A stretch of 64,000 nucleotides of DNA from Bin5 sp965200685 (GTDB taxonomy: Bacteria > Chloroflexota > Anaerolineae > Caldilineales > Caldilineaceae), in assembly GCA_965200685.1 (NCBI GenBank), contig OZ241379.1:1364001-1428000 (forward strand). Direction: 5' to 3'. This document shows, one piece after another, positions 8,391 through 16,931 of this stretch (its first letter is position 1; every line of letters begins with the position of its first letter). The notes under the pieces are model-generated. The model made no database searches. It saw only the letters and a list, made by a program, of their open reading frames with translations, and had not been told where the DNA came from. Position numbers and translations under genes: made by a program.

Positions 8391-8861
8391 TTATTCAACG
8401 CGTATAATCTTGAACTCGATCTCACCGGCCGGTACATTGATGCTCACGATTTCCCCTACAGTGCGCCCGAGCAATGCTTTGCCGATGGGGCTTTCGTTGC
8501 TGATGCGCCCGTTACTTGGGTCTGTTTCGGTTGAGCCAACGATTGTGTAGCTCTCTTCATCGTAGCCATTTTCTTTGACAACGACTTTGCGTCCTAGGGC
8601 CACCTGATTGTCCGGCATCTGTGAGTTGTCGATGATCTGTGCATTGCGGATCTTGATTTTCAGTTCCTGAATGCGTCCTTCGACAAAGGCCTGGGCGTTT
8701 TTTGCTTCATCATAGCCGGCGTTCTCCCGCAGGTCACCTTCGGCTTTGGCTTCAGCGATCTGTTGGGCGATCTCCTGCCGGCGTACAGTGACTAGGTAGT
8801 CCAGTTCCTTTTGCAGAGATTCCAGACCGTTTTGGGTTAAATAGACAGGGTTTTCACTCAT
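8391..8861 (-). CDS. greA: Transcription elongation factor GreA
   Basis: 156 residues. The N-terminal antiparallel coiled coil (~1-75; YLTQNGLESLQKELDYLV, then GDLRENAGYDEAKNAQAF with the acidic D-E tip) is followed by the FKBP-like C-terminal domain (VALGRKVVV; RISNESPIGKALLG; EFKIIRVE). It enters the RNA polymerase secondary channel and stimulates transcript cleavage in backtracked complexes. Its position before lysS is a common bacterial pairing. The leader is about 145 nt from the predicted promoter, and the ribosome site is weak. Confidence 0.96.
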   Translation of the reverse strand: MSENPVYLTQNGLESLQKELDYLVTVRRQEIAQQIAEAKAEGDLRENAGYDEAKNAQAFVEGRIQELKIKIRNAQIIDNSQMPDNQVALGRKVVVKENGYDEESYTIVGSTETDPSNGRISNESPIGKALLGRTVGEIVSINVPAGEIEFKIIRVE

Positions 8862-9012
8862 GGTTCTTTTACTCGTTGAACGTGCAGTGTAGGCTTACCA
8901 TGATAGCTGCGGTAAAGTGACAGTAGGCGACACTGCAAAAGATAGCGCAATTCAGTTGGGTTAGGAAAGTAAACGCCGACCCGAAGCAGCAGGCCGGCCT
9001 TCCCCTACGAAT

Positions 9013-9041
9013 AGTATAGCCAATTCTTCAGAGAATGTAAA
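9013..9041 (-). promoter_or_regulatory. Promoter of greA-lysS
   Basis: On the minus strand TTTACA (9041-9036), a 17-bp spacer and TATACT (9018-9013). It is oriented toward greA and lies in the divergent gap shared with the methyltransferase gene. The leader that follows contains the palindrome AGGCCGGCCT (8991-9000) and GC-rich pairing potential. Confidence 0.6.
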
Positions 9042-9096
9042 ATACCAGAGATCGAACACGATAACGACTGAAACACCTCTCATTGCAGACAGACGC

Positions 9097-9900
9097 ATGA
9101 ATTTTGATGCCTTTGCCCGTTTCTACGAGGGCGACTACCGTAATTATACTGCCGACATTCCCCTCGTCCTCAAGATGGCCCGGGCAGCCGGCCGCGCTGT
9201 GCCTGCCCCCCAAGGGGAGCAGAAGCCAACAGTATTGGAGCTTGGCTGTGGGAGCGGCCGGGTGCTACGCCCCTTGGCCGCCGCCGGCTGCGAGGTGACG
9301 GGTGTGGATAGAAGTGCTGGGTTGCTGGCAATTGCCCGTCAGAAAACTGCGGCGTTCACCTCGCAGATCACTCTGGTACAGGCGGATATGAGGACGGTCC
9401 GGCTTGCGAAAATGGACTTTGATTTCGTTTTTGTTGTCAGCAATACGCTGATGCACCTGACGACCCAGGTAGACCAATTGGCGGCCTTGGAATCTGCTTA
9501 CCATCATCTGCGCGTTGGCGGCCTGTTGCTGATCGACCTGTTCAACCCGGACATCGCTTATTTGGAGTCGGTGTCGGGCATGCAGGAGTTGGCCGACCAA
9601 TGGGAGGATGAGCAGAGCGGGGCGTGGGTGTTGAAGTGGACGAGCCGGTATCTGGATGTGGCCCAACAACGACAGGAGACGATTTTCATTTATGAGGAGA
9701 TATTCCCGGATGGCTGCAGTATGCAGACGAAGATCTCGTTTCCTCTGCGCTTTTGGTGGCCTAGTGAGGGTGTATTCCTGTTGGAAAAGGCCGGATTCGT
9801 CGTTGAAGAGATGTTCGGTGACTTTGACAGTAGGCCTTATGATGATAACAGCGAGCGTTTGATCTTTATTGCTCGCAAAGCGAACACCAGTGGCGCGTGA
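9097..9900 (+). CDS. Class I SAM-dependent methyltransferase
   Basis: 267 residues. Motif I is VLELGCGSGRVL (near residue 47), followed by the acidic motif II residue in TGVDRSAGLL and a motif III-like VQADMR. The next strand reads FDFVFVVSNTLMHL, and a later GGLLLIDLFNPD block is typical of the Methyltransf_25/11 fold. The C-terminal half is mixed alpha/beta with a Phe/Trp-rich segment (FPLRFWWPSEGVFLLEKAGF). The methyl acceptor is unknown. The gene stands alone, divergent from greA and convergent with nrdJ, so the neighbourhood gives no clue; a small-molecule substrate is likelier than RNA. Confidence 0.85.
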   Translation: MNFDAFARFYEGDYRNYTADIPLVLKMARAAGRAVPAPQGEQKPTVLELGCGSGRVLRPLAAAGCEVTGVDRSAGLLAIARQKTAAFTSQITLVQADMRTVRLAKMDFDFVFVVSNTLMHLTTQVDQLAALESAYHHLRVGGLLLIDLFNPDIAYLESVSGMQELADQWEDEQSGAWVLKWTSRYLDVAQQRQETIFIYEEIFPDGCSMQTKISFPLRFWWPSEGVFLLEKAGFVVEEMFGDFDSRPYDDNSERLIFIARKANTSGA

Positions 9901-9933
9901 TTGGTGGCGAATATCTCTACTCACCACCAATCA
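9898..9933. terminator. Inverted repeat between convergent methyltransferase and nrdJ genes
   Basis: TGATTGGTGG (9898-9907) and CCACCAATCA (9924-9933) are a perfect 10-bp inverted repeat with a 16-base loop; the first arm contains the methyltransferase stop codon. No T-run follows on either strand, so a bidirectional terminator is plausible but not proven. Confidence 0.45.
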
Positions 9934-9940
9934 GGGCAGG

Positions 9941-12517
9941 TCAGCACTCGCTATATGCACATATATAACATTTTCGGCAGCCTTCAAGATTGAGGAAGGC
10001 CGCTTCGCCACATTCCGGGCATAGATCGCCGATGGACCACTTCGCGAGGGGCAGGGCCAATTGCTCTCCGGATACATTGTCTTTGTGTTCGGGCAACTTG
10101 CTCAGATGATCCGCGAGTACTTGGGCCACACCATCAGGCAAGCTACGCACTCGGTCAGCACCGAATCCCAATGGCCGTCCACCGCCGATGCCGGCCATTT
10201 CATCGATCACCCAGCGCAGGCGTTCGGAAGGCGGCAGAGCAGATGGCATGCGTAGTACCAAGCTGATGAGCCGTCCGATGGATTCGCTGACCGCTGTGAC
10301 ATCGCTGCCGGCCTTGCCGATATTCAGGAACACCTCAAATGGCTCATGTTCCTCATCGCTATTGATGGCGACGTATGCTGTGCCGAGGGGTGTCTCCTTA
10401 CGATAGGTACTGCCCTGCAGCAGATATGGACGTGGTCGTTTGGTGAAGATTTCAGGAGGCATTGCCTCCTTCTTGTCCTTGGTCTCTTTCGTCTCGAGCA
10501 CAACGTCATCTCTGCTGCCGGTAACATAGACAGTGAGACCCTTACAGCCCAACGCCCAAGCCTTCTCATAGGCTTGGGCTACATCCTCTTCGCTGGCATC
10601 TTGGGGGAAGTTGCAGGTCTTGCTGATGCTGTTGTCGACAAACGCTTGGATGACAGCCTGCATATGGACATGTTCATCAGCGGTAATGTCGCTGCTCACC
10701 ACAAAGGTATGGCGGATATCTGCCGGCAGATCTTCAATGTCTTGGCAAGAGCCGGTCTTGGCTACATGTTGGCGGATTGCCTCTTTTCGTTCTGCACTGA
10801 TATCCAACTGGTCGAGTGTTTCGGCAAATAGCGGGCTTGTGTAGGCTAATTCTACGTCCTTATCCCCATCCTTAAAATGGCGGATATATCCCAATGCAAA
10901 GACCGGCTCACAGCCATAGCCCTCGCAACCGCTCACTGTGGAAATTGTGCCGGTAGGTGCGACAGTTGTCTGTGCTGCATTGCGGATACCGTATTGCCGA
11001 ATGCCATCCGAAATTCTGTCCCAATGAAGAGGCGGGCGGTTCCAACAGCTATGATAGGGAGAAAGAGGTTGGGGCGGCTGCCAGGCCATCCCCCCGGGCT
11101 GGTTGTCATCGTAGATGCTGTCTTCAATCGCGGGGAAGGGGCCCCGTTCAGCGGCCAGTTCAATACTCTTCTGCATACAGTGGAAACGCACGAATTCCAT
11201 GATTTGTCCCGCGAACTCCTGGCCCTCTTCGCTGCCGTAACGGATGCCCAATTTGTACATCATGTCACTGAGGCCCATAATACCGAGCCCAATTCTGCGT
11301 GTCCGATAGGCGGCCTGGGCTATTTCGGGAACTACTGGCAGATAGCTATTGGCACTGACCACATTATCCAGAAAATGTGTGCTTTCCCGCACGGTCTGGC
11401 GCAACGCTTCCCAGTCAACTGCAGCTTTGCGGGTTTGATTTCCATGAACAGAGGAGCCATCCCTTGCAGCAGACAGTTCCGTTGTGACGTGTACGCCTAG
11501 GTTGATGGATCCGAGGCAGCAGTTCTCGTAGGGGCCGAGCCACTGCTCGCCGCAGGGGTTGGTGGCTTCTAGGTCGTATAGATGCGGGATCGGGTTGCTG
11601 CGGTTGGCTGTATCAATAAAGAGCACGCCGGGTTCGCCGTTATGATGTGCTTGTTGTACGATTTTGCGCCAAAGGTTTTGGGCGCGGAGCGTACGCCACA
11701 CAGAACCGTCTCGGGGGTTCCGCAGCGAGAAATCTCCATCTTCTTGTACTGCACGCATGAATTCATCGGTAATGGCGACGGAGATATTGAAATTGGTGAC
11801 CGTTCCTTCATCCGTCTTGCAATGAATAAACTTTTCAATATCCGGGTGGTCAACACGCAAGACACCCATATTGGCACCCCGACGGGTTCCGCCTTGGGCG
11901 ATTTCCCCGAAAGCTTGATCATAGACCCGTAGAAAGCCCACGGGCCCTGTTGCCCGGCCGGCCGATGTGTGGACCACATCCCCTTGAGGGCGCAGACGGC
12001 TGAAGCTAAAACCGTTGCCGCCACCTGTCTGTTGTATGAGGGCTGCCACCCGTAGTGTACTGAAAATGCCATCATGTGAACGGCCCATATCGTCTTCAAT
12101 TGGGAGGACAAAACAAGCAGCAAGTTGTCCTAGAGGCGTCCCTGCCCCCGTAAATGTCGGGCTGTTGGGAAAGAAACGCAGGTCCGTGAGCAGACGGTAA
12201 AAGGTTTTGGTTGTCTCCTCCTGGGCCTTAGAGGCTGAGCGGTCAACAGTGTTGTGTTGGCCCTCCATTGCGGCGATATGTTTGGCGATGCGGTAAAACA
12301 TGCCGGCCGGCGTTTCCAACAGAGTCCCATGGATATCCCGGCGCAGATAGCGGCGTTCTAGCACTTTCAGGCTGTTTTCACTCAGCCGGATTGCCCCGTC
12401 ATCCACATATGCAGGGACAGAAACTTTGTGTTTCTCGCCTTTGATATTCTCAAATGTGGTGAAGGCTTTGGCTGCATGTGTACCGTTGTGCGTGACGGTC
12501 TGCTTGAGGGGCAACAT
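9941..12517 (-). CDS. nrdJ: Vitamin B12-dependent ribonucleoside-diphosphate reductase (class II)
   Basis: 858 residues. The class II core motifs are present: FFPNSPTFTGAGTPLGQLAACF near 110-130 (abbreviated here by its ends), QQTGGGNGFSFSRLRP, the active-site block NPCGEQWLGPYENCCLGS, and the barrel segment VAPTGTISTVSGCEGYGCEP. The C-terminus ends in a cysteine-rich zinc-ribbon-like tail (CPECGEAAFL ... CRKCYICAYSEC) that probably serves thioredoxin-dependent re-reduction. It makes deoxyribonucleotides with adenosylcobalamin, independently of oxygen. TAAGGAG precedes the ATG. The 237-base upstream gap shows a TATAAT without a convincing -35, no B12 riboswitch and no clear NrdR box, so it may be co-transcribed with nrdR. 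Confidence 0.96.
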   Translation of the reverse strand: MLPLKQTVTHNGTHAAKAFTTFENIKGEKHKVSVPAYVDDGAIRLSENSLKVLERRYLRRDIHGTLLETPAGMFYRIAKHIAAMEGQHNTVDRSASKAQEETTKTFYRLLTDLRFFPNSPTFTGAGTPLGQLAACFVLPIEDDMGRSHDGIFSTLRVAALIQQTGGGNGFSFSRLRPQGDVVHTSAGRATGPVGFLRVYDQAFGEIAQGGTRRGANMGVLRVDHPDIEKFIHCKTDEGTVTNFNISVAITDEFMRAVQEDGDFSLRNPRDGSVWRTLRAQNLWRKIVQQAHHNGEPGVLFIDTANRSNPIPHLYDLEATNPCGEQWLGPYENCCLGSINLGVHVTTELSAARDGSSVHGNQTRKAAVDWEALRQTVRESTHFLDNVVSANSYLPVVPEIAQAAYRTRRIGLGIMGLSDMMYKLGIRYGSEEGQEFAGQIMEFVRFHCMQKSIELAAERGPFPAIEDSIYDDNQPGGMAWQPPQPLSPYHSCWNRPPLHWDRISDGIRQYGIRNAAQTTVAPTGTISTVSGCEGYGCEPVFALGYIRHFKDGDKDVELAYTSPLFAETLDQLDISAERKEAIRQHVAKTGSCQDIEDLPADIRHTFVVSSDITADEHVHMQAVIQAFVDNSISKTCNFPQDASEEDVAQAYEKAWALGCKGLTVYVTGSRDDVVLETKETKDKKEAMPPEIFTKRPRPYLLQGSTYRKETPLGTAYVAINSDEEHEPFEVFLNIGKAGSDVTAVSESIGRLISLVLRMPSALPPSERLRWVIDEMAGIGGGRPLGFGADRVRSLPDGVAQVLADHLSKLPEHKDNVSGEQLALPLAKWSIGDLCPECGEAAFLNLEGCRKCYICAYSEC

Positions 12518-12754
12518 GTGGCGTTCTCCTTAGGATTGGATAAGTGCGATGATTATATGATTAAGAAGGAGCAACAAGGCGCACAGGATCCAAGAGAGAT
12601 AAAGTATGGAAGGCGCCTGTCGTATGGCAACAAGATATTATGTGTTGAGTGCATACTGCTTCTTCTTGGTCCGTACCTTTACCATCTCCGGCCGGCCTCC
12701 CGCGCCGCTACAATAGCCATAGACCATGTTGCAAATATGATCAACTCACACCCC

Positions 12755-13264
12755 CTACGGTAGCATCCCAAACAGGTCACGTAGCAACGGTATCAGAACA
12801 CCGGCCGCCACTACCCCTAGTAACCACTTCATCCAGCGCATATCCGACTTGACAGACTGAACATCAGACCGGACGCCGGCTATCTCTAACTTCAGTTCCG
12901 ACCGGACACCGGTTATCTCCGACTTCAGTTCCGACCGGACACCGGTTATCTCCGACTTCAGTTCCGACCGGACACCGACTATCTCTAACTGTAGAGCAGC
13001 TTGGACGCTTACCATCTCTGTTCGTACCGCTTGGACGTCCTCCCGTAGAGCAGCTTGGACGCCTACCATCTCTGTTCGTATCGCCTGGACGTCCTCCCGT
13101 AGAGCAGCTTGGACGCCTACCATCTCTGTTCGTATCGCCTGGACGTCCTCCCGTGTAGCCACATGCTGTCTATACGCCTCAGTCGGACTAGCCAGCCGTT
13201 CCCGTTCCAGCACTGCCTCTACTTGACTAACCTCGTCGCTCCGTTCCAGCACCATCTCTGCCAT
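12755..13264 (-). CDS. Repeat-built coiled-coil protein with C-terminal membrane helix, function unknown
   Basis: 169 residues starting at the ATG at 13264, which has a strong AGAGGAGG site 7 bases upstream; the longer in-frame start at 13315 has none. An N-terminal acidic helix is followed by three copies of an 18-residue unit (REDVQAIRTEMVGVQAAL). Four copies of an 11-residue unit (KSEITGVRSEL type) come next, and then a membrane helix (WLLGVVAAGVLIPLLRDLF) at the very end. The regular spacing predicts a long helical rod anchored by its C-terminus. I do not recognise a named family beyond generic DUF1640-like coiled coils. It lies between nrdR and nrdJ on the same strand. Confidence 0.75.
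   Translation of the reverse strand: MAEMVLERSDEVSQVEAVLERERLASPTEAYRQHVATREDVQAIRTEMVGVQAALREDVQAIRTEMVGVQAALREDVQAVRTEMVSVQAALQLEIVGVRSELKSEITGVRSELKSEITGVRSELKLEIAGVRSDVQSVKSDMRWMKWLLGVVAAGVLIPLLRDLFGMLP
12860..12991 (-). repeat. 33-bp tandem repeat, four units, coding
   Basis: Four consecutive 33-bp units encode 11-residue repeats with consensus KSEITGVRSEL; the two central copies are nearly identical in DNA. An 11-residue period (three helical turns) is the hendecad pattern of gently right-handed coiled coils. The unit count is likely to vary by slippage or recombination. Confidence 0.85.
12992..13153 (-). repeat. 54-bp tandem repeat, three units, coding
   Basis: Three consecutive 54-bp units encode 18-residue repeats (REDVQAIRTEMVGVQAAL with minor changes). 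They adjoin the 33-bp array without a gap. Copies one and two are almost identical at the DNA level, which points to recent duplication. Confidence 0.88.
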
Positions 13265-13440
13265 CAGTGTCCTCCTCTGAAAACACGAGCCGGCCAGTTG
13301 CCAACAGCCAGCCAAAATCTTACGCGGCTAAAGCAGCGATACCTTCATCAATCTCATGCCTAGCTACAGTCCGACCCGTCTCAGACATCTTGTGTCTCTT
13401 TTTTTCGCGATAGGACGACTCGCAACGGGGATTTTAGCCC

Positions 13441-13887
13441 CTAGACGCTGTCTCGTCCCATCAGCCGGTCGACTTCGGACCGGACTTCGCTGAGATCGTT
13501 AAAATCAAGATAGACACTAGCGAAACGAATGTAGGCAACTTGGTCGATATCGGCTAGTTGGTCCAACACCAGATTACCGATTAGTTCGCTCGTAACTTCA
13601 GCTTGCCCTTGCAGTTTGTCTTCAACGTAGTTCACAATGCGTTCCATTCTCTGGCTGCTAATGGGGCGTTTGACCGCTGAGATACGGATACCGGCCAGAA
13701 GTTTCTGTCGGTCGAATGGCTCGCGATGGCCCCCCCGTTTGGCGACAAGTAAATTGGGTGCAATGTGCTCATAGGTGGTAAAGCGCTGGTTGCACTGTAG
13801 GCACTGACGCCGGCGCCGGATTGCTACGCCTGTATCCCGGGTGTCAATGACTTTATACTCGTCGTTTCCGCAATGAGGACATTGCAT
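13441..13887 (-). CDS. nrdR: Transcriptional repressor NrdR
   Basis: 148 residues. The N-terminal zinc ribbon has C3, C6, C29 and C32 with the Arg-rich loop RRRRQC. The ATP-cone domain spans ~47-137 (VAKRGGHREPFDRQKLLAGI; DIDQVAYIRFASVYLDF). The protein senses ATP/dATP and represses ribonucleotide reductase genes through paired NrdR boxes. Two such boxes lie 50-96 bases upstream of its own start. It may head a unit running through the coiled-coil gene to nrdJ (gaps 176 and 237 bases, no terminator seen), which would bring nrdJ under its control and make the system self-regulating. Confidence 0.97.
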   Translation of the reverse strand: MQCPHCGNDEYKVIDTRDTGVAIRRRRQCLQCNQRFTTYEHIAPNLLVAKRGGHREPFDRQKLLAGIRISAVKRPISSQRMERIVNYVEDKLQGQAEVTSELIGNLVLDQLADIDQVAYIRFASVYLDFNDLSEVRSEVDRLMGRDSV

Positions 13888-13936
13888 CCATCGTCTCTCA
13901 ATTTCTGTTTGTCTGTCATGGTGAGATGTAGGAGAT

Positions 13937-13952
13937 ATCCTATATATTGTGT
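13937..13952 (-). promoter_or_regulatory. NrdR box, proximal
   Basis: ATCCTATATATTGTGT matches the palindromic NrdR box consensus ACACwATATATwGTGT at 14 of 16 positions, with a perfect CTATATATTG core. It lies 50 bases upstream of nrdR. Confidence 0.82.
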
Positions 13953-13967
13953 TAATTTTTTAGGAAA

Positions 13968-13983
13968 ATACAATATGTAGTAT
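13968..13983 (-). promoter_or_regulatory. NrdR box, distal
   Basis: ATACAATATGTAGTAT matches the NrdR box consensus at 13 of 16 positions. It is centred 31 bp from the proximal box, about three helical turns, which is the usual spacing of paired boxes and strengthens both calls. Confidence 0.8.
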
Positions 13984-14110
13984 ATGATAAGATACAAGTA
14001 TAACACAGTTCCCGTAAATGTGCAAGTCGATCTTTCAGCAGTTATGGCTAAATCTAACTACGGGACCGTGATGTCATGCACCTGTATCCAAGACAACAAC
14101 CGGGCATCAC

Positions 14111-14155
14111 AAAAAAAGAAGCCTGATAATTGTATAAAATCCGGTCAGGCTTCTT
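14111..14155 (-). terminator. Intrinsic terminator after ftsZ
   Basis: On the minus strand the arms AAGAAGCCTGA and TCAGGCTTCTT (14155-14145 and 14126-14116) form an 11-bp stem around an 18-base loop. The stem runs straight into seven Ts (14117-14111). It lies 29 bases past the ftsZ stop and closes the dcw operon, so nrdR is a separate unit. The rest of 13984-14110 shows nothing recognisable. Confidence 0.92.
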
Positions 14156-14183
14156 ACAATGTGAATGGTTATTGACCTACTGC

Positions 14184-15326
14184 TTACTGCCCGTTGTTGT
14201 CTCTAGCTCGGCGTAGGAAAGCTGGAATGTCCAGATCTTCTCTATCAAAAGAGCGCACAGGGAAGTCTATGGGATCCTTTGGCTGTGATGGGAGAGGTCT
14301 TGGGGGTCGGGGACTGCGGGGCGTAGGCTGTCGGGTTGTAGTGGACGATGGTTCTGGCCGCCGGTTTTTGTCAAAGCCGGTAGCAATGACCGTCATGTGG
14401 ATTTCGTCCTTCATATTCTCATCAATGACAGCACCGAAGATAATATTTGCTTCTGGATGGGCATTGGCTCGAATGAGTTCTGCGGCCTCATTCACTTCAA
14501 ATAGACTCAGGTCCCCGCTGCCTTTTACATTGAAGAGAATCCCTTGCGCCCCTTCGATTGACACATCAAGTAGCGCGCTTTGGATCGCCTGCTGCGCTGC
14601 TTCTTGGGCACGATTTTCGCCATGAGCCCGACCGATGGACATAAGGGCTGCGCCACCGTCCAGCATAATTGAGCGCACGTCCGCGAAGTCTAGGTTGATT
14701 AAACCGGGCACAGTAATGAGTTCACTGATGCCCTGAATGCCCTGTCGTAGAACATCATCGGCAACGACGAACGAATCGCGGATAGCTGTGGTTTTATCCA
14801 AAATATGGAGAAGCCGGTCATTCGGGATTGAAATGAGCGTATCTACAGCTTCTCGTAGGCGGCCCATCGCGCCTTCGGCAATGCGGCGCCGTTGGGTACC
14901 CTCAAATGTGAACGGTTTTGTCACGACGCCGATTGTCAGCGCGCCCATATCCCGGGCAATAGACGAGATAACTGGGGCAGCACCGGACCCCGTGCCACCG
15001 CCTAGGCCAGCAGTTACGAAGACCATATCCGCGCCTTCAAATATCTGCTCAATCTCTTCTCGGCTTTCCTCCGCGGCCCGTAGGCCGACCTCCGGTTTGC
15101 CGCCGGACCCTAGCCCACTGGTCAATTTGTCGCCAATACGTAGGCGTTGCGGCGCGTTGGATAGCATCAGGGCCTGTGCGTCGGTGTTTACCGCGATAAA
15201 CTCAACGCCTTGAATGTCTGCCTCAATCATGCGGTTGACTGCATTTTGTCCACCGCCGCCCACACCGACAACTTTAATCTGGGCAAAGTTGTCTACGAAC
15301 TGTGACGTGTCATTTCGTCTTGTCAT
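14184..15326 (-). CDS. ftsZ: Cell division protein FtsZ
   Basis: 380 residues. The tubulin-like GTPase domain opens with IKVVGVGGGGQNAVNRM, carries the signature GGGTGSG (in AGLGGGTGSGAAPVIS) and the T7-loop region NLDFADVRSIM. The C-terminal linker (~318-360) is Pro/Arg/Ser-rich and disordered. It ends in the conserved peptide DLDIPAFLRRARDN, which binds FtsA and other anchors. FtsZ polymerises into the cytokinetic ring. A GAGGGA ribosome site precedes the ATG. It is the last gene of the dcw operon and has its own promoter in the 247-base gap after ftsA. Confidence 0.98.
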   Translation of the reverse strand: MTRRNDTSQFVDNFAQIKVVGVGGGGQNAVNRMIEADIQGVEFIAVNTDAQALMLSNAPQRLRIGDKLTSGLGSGGKPEVGLRAAEESREEIEQIFEGADMVFVTAGLGGGTGSGAAPVISSIARDMGALTIGVVTKPFTFEGTQRRRIAEGAMGRLREAVDTLISIPNDRLLHILDKTTAIRDSFVVADDVLRQGIQGISELITVPGLINLDFADVRSIMLDGGAALMSIGRAHGENRAQEAAQQAIQSALLDVSIEGAQGILFNVKGSGDLSLFEVNEAAELIRANAHPEANIIFGAVIDENMKDEIHMTVIATGFDKNRRPEPSSTTTRQPTPRSPRPPRPLPSQPKDPIDFPVRSFDREDLDIPAFLRRARDNNGQ

Positions 15327-15499
15327 GGATGGATTCCCTCATGCGAACTTCTGCAATGTGAACCTGCTGCAGTTAGCCTCACATCATATGCAGACTGACT
15401 ACCAGACAACTATCTCTGATTCCTGTAGACTAACAGTCTATCATACAGGACTAGCGATTACAAAGCGTTACCGTACTCACAACTCGTCATGCCACAGGC

Positions 15500-15528
15500 A
15501 TTGTACTACATTCTCTGTCCGTTTGCAA
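15500..15528 (-). promoter_or_regulatory. Internal promoter of ftsZ
   Basis: On the minus strand TTGCAA (15528-15523), 17 bp, TACAAT (15505-15500), in the ftsA-ftsZ gap. The leader of about 165 nt that follows holds a small bulged hairpin (TAGACT/AGTCTA near 15427-15441). An extra ftsZ promoter fits the high FtsZ dosage needed relative to FtsA. Confidence 0.72.
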
Positions 15529-15573
15529 ATTGCACTTACGCGATCGCGGTTGCACAAGCAGAGGATAGCAAAT

Positions 15574-16827
15574 TTAATCAGGCAAAAGGCTCTTTAGCCA
15601 TTTGCCGAATCGGTTTAGACCGTTCTCGGAGATTGATTTCTGTTTGGGAAAGTGGAGGGCTCGAGCATCTTCAGTGAGAGCCCAGAGTAGAAGGCCCACC
15701 GCAGTAGCAAAAGCAGGCGATTGTAGTTCTGTGCTCAGGCCCTGCACGGCTGGGTGATTGGCCGGACTGCCGATTCGTACTGGCATCTGCAAAATTTTGC
15801 GAAACAGCTCTGCTGCGCTGGGGAGCTGACTGGCCCCACCGGTGAGGACAAGCCCTGCCGGAACCATATGGCCATAGCTGCTAGCGCGGATCCGTTCTTG
15901 GATGATCTCTGCGACCTCTTCGGCCCGGGCCTGTAAGATCTGGCTGATAAAGCGGCGGCTGAAGGTGCGCTCTGGTTTGTCGCCAAAGACTGTCGCCCAA
16001 ACCTGCTCGTCTTCAGCAATGCGTTCTGGCTGCAGGTGACCATAGCGTAGCTTCAGTTCCTCCGCTACTTCAAAGGGGGCATGCAGCCCGATAGCTACAT
16101 CGTTCGTCATGTGGCTCCCACCCACATCTAGCACCTCTGTGTGCCACAGACCATTGTCGCGGAATAGGGCCAAGTCGGTGGTGCCACCACCTACATCTGC
16201 CATCACAACACCCATCTGCCGTTCATCTACTGTCAGCACAGCCTCACCACTGGCGAGGGGTTCCAGCACTATGGCGTCGATCTCAATACCATGTGCGAAG
16301 ACACACTGGGCCAGGTTGTTGATGGCGTTGACAGTGCCGGTGACGATATGCGCGTCGACTTCCAGCCGGCTGCCGAGAATCCCCAAGGGCTGTTGGAGGT
16401 TTTCCTGCTCATCCACTTTCCAAGAGCGGGGGATCACGTGGATCACTTCTCTGTTTTCGGGCAAGCGGATGGCCTGCGCGCCCGCCAAGGCCTGCTGCAT
16501 ATCCATGCCCGTGACACCGTGGCGACCATCAATAGGACTGATGCCGGTGCTGTTTGATGTGGCAATGTGGCTGCCGGCTATACCTACATAGGTACTGGTA
16601 ATCTGCAGGCCGGATTCCTTTTCGGCCATCTCCAGGGCTTCACCGATGGCGATCGTCACCTCCGGCACGTCCATCACAATGCCCCGGCGTAATCCCCGGC
16701 TGGCCGTGACACCACTGCCTAAAATTTTGACAGCCAGATTTCCCAAATTGTCGTAGGTGACAGAGCCGACTATTGTACAGATTTTTGTGGTTCCAACATC
16801 AACTGCTACAATGATTTCTTTCGGCAA
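15574..16827 (-). CDS. ftsA: Cell division protein FtsA
   Basis: 417 residues of the actin-like ATPase fold. The phosphate-1 motif is VAVDVGTTKICTIVG, the 1C (SHS2) subdomain lies around 85-165, the phosphate-2 motif is VVMADVGGGTTDLALF and the adenosine motif is GLVLTGGASQLP. The C-terminus ends in an amphipathic helix (LNRFGKWLKSLLPD) that should tether it to the membrane. FtsA anchors FtsZ filaments and recruits the septal synthase. It lies 104 bases after ftsQ and 247 bases before ftsZ, the classical order. Confidence 0.97.
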   Translation of the reverse strand: MPKEIIVAVDVGTTKICTIVGSVTYDNLGNLAVKILGSGVTASRGLRRGIVMDVPEVTIAIGEALEMAEKESGLQITSTYVGIAGSHIATSNSTGISPIDGRHGVTGMDMQQALAGAQAIRLPENREVIHVIPRSWKVDEQENLQQPLGILGSRLEVDAHIVTGTVNAINNLAQCVFAHGIEIDAIVLEPLASGEAVLTVDERQMGVVMADVGGGTTDLALFRDNGLWHTEVLDVGGSHMTNDVAIGLHAPFEVAEELKLRYGHLQPERIAEDEQVWATVFGDKPERTFSRRFISQILQARAEEVAEIIQERIRASSYGHMVPAGLVLTGGASQLPSAAELFRKILQMPVRIGSPANHPAVQGLSTELQSPAFATAVGLLLWALTEDARALHFPKQKSISENGLNRFGKWLKSLLPD

Positions 16828-16931
16828 TGAGCGTTTCTCATGGTTTTTGGTTTGCTATACCACATCAGAACTAGGGCGGCCAACAGTTTGGTCTGTTTTT
16901 GTATGGCTCGCTGCTGTCGCGGCGACGCAAT

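Noticed and set aside
10346..11500. Plus-strand open frames of 161 and 207 codons opposite nrdJ
   Set aside because: They are antisense shadows of a well-conserved reductase gene with no independent start signals or family similarity.
12518..12754. Possible B12 riboswitch upstream of nrdJ
   Set aside because: No B12 box or other conserved cobalamin-aptamer blocks could be found on the minus strand; only a lone TATAAT and a good ribosome site are visible.
13324..13392. 22-codon minus-strand peptide between nrdR and the coiled-coil gene
   Set aside because: It has an ATG and a purine-rich stretch upstream but is too short and lacks any recognisable relative; left as unannotated intergenic sequence.
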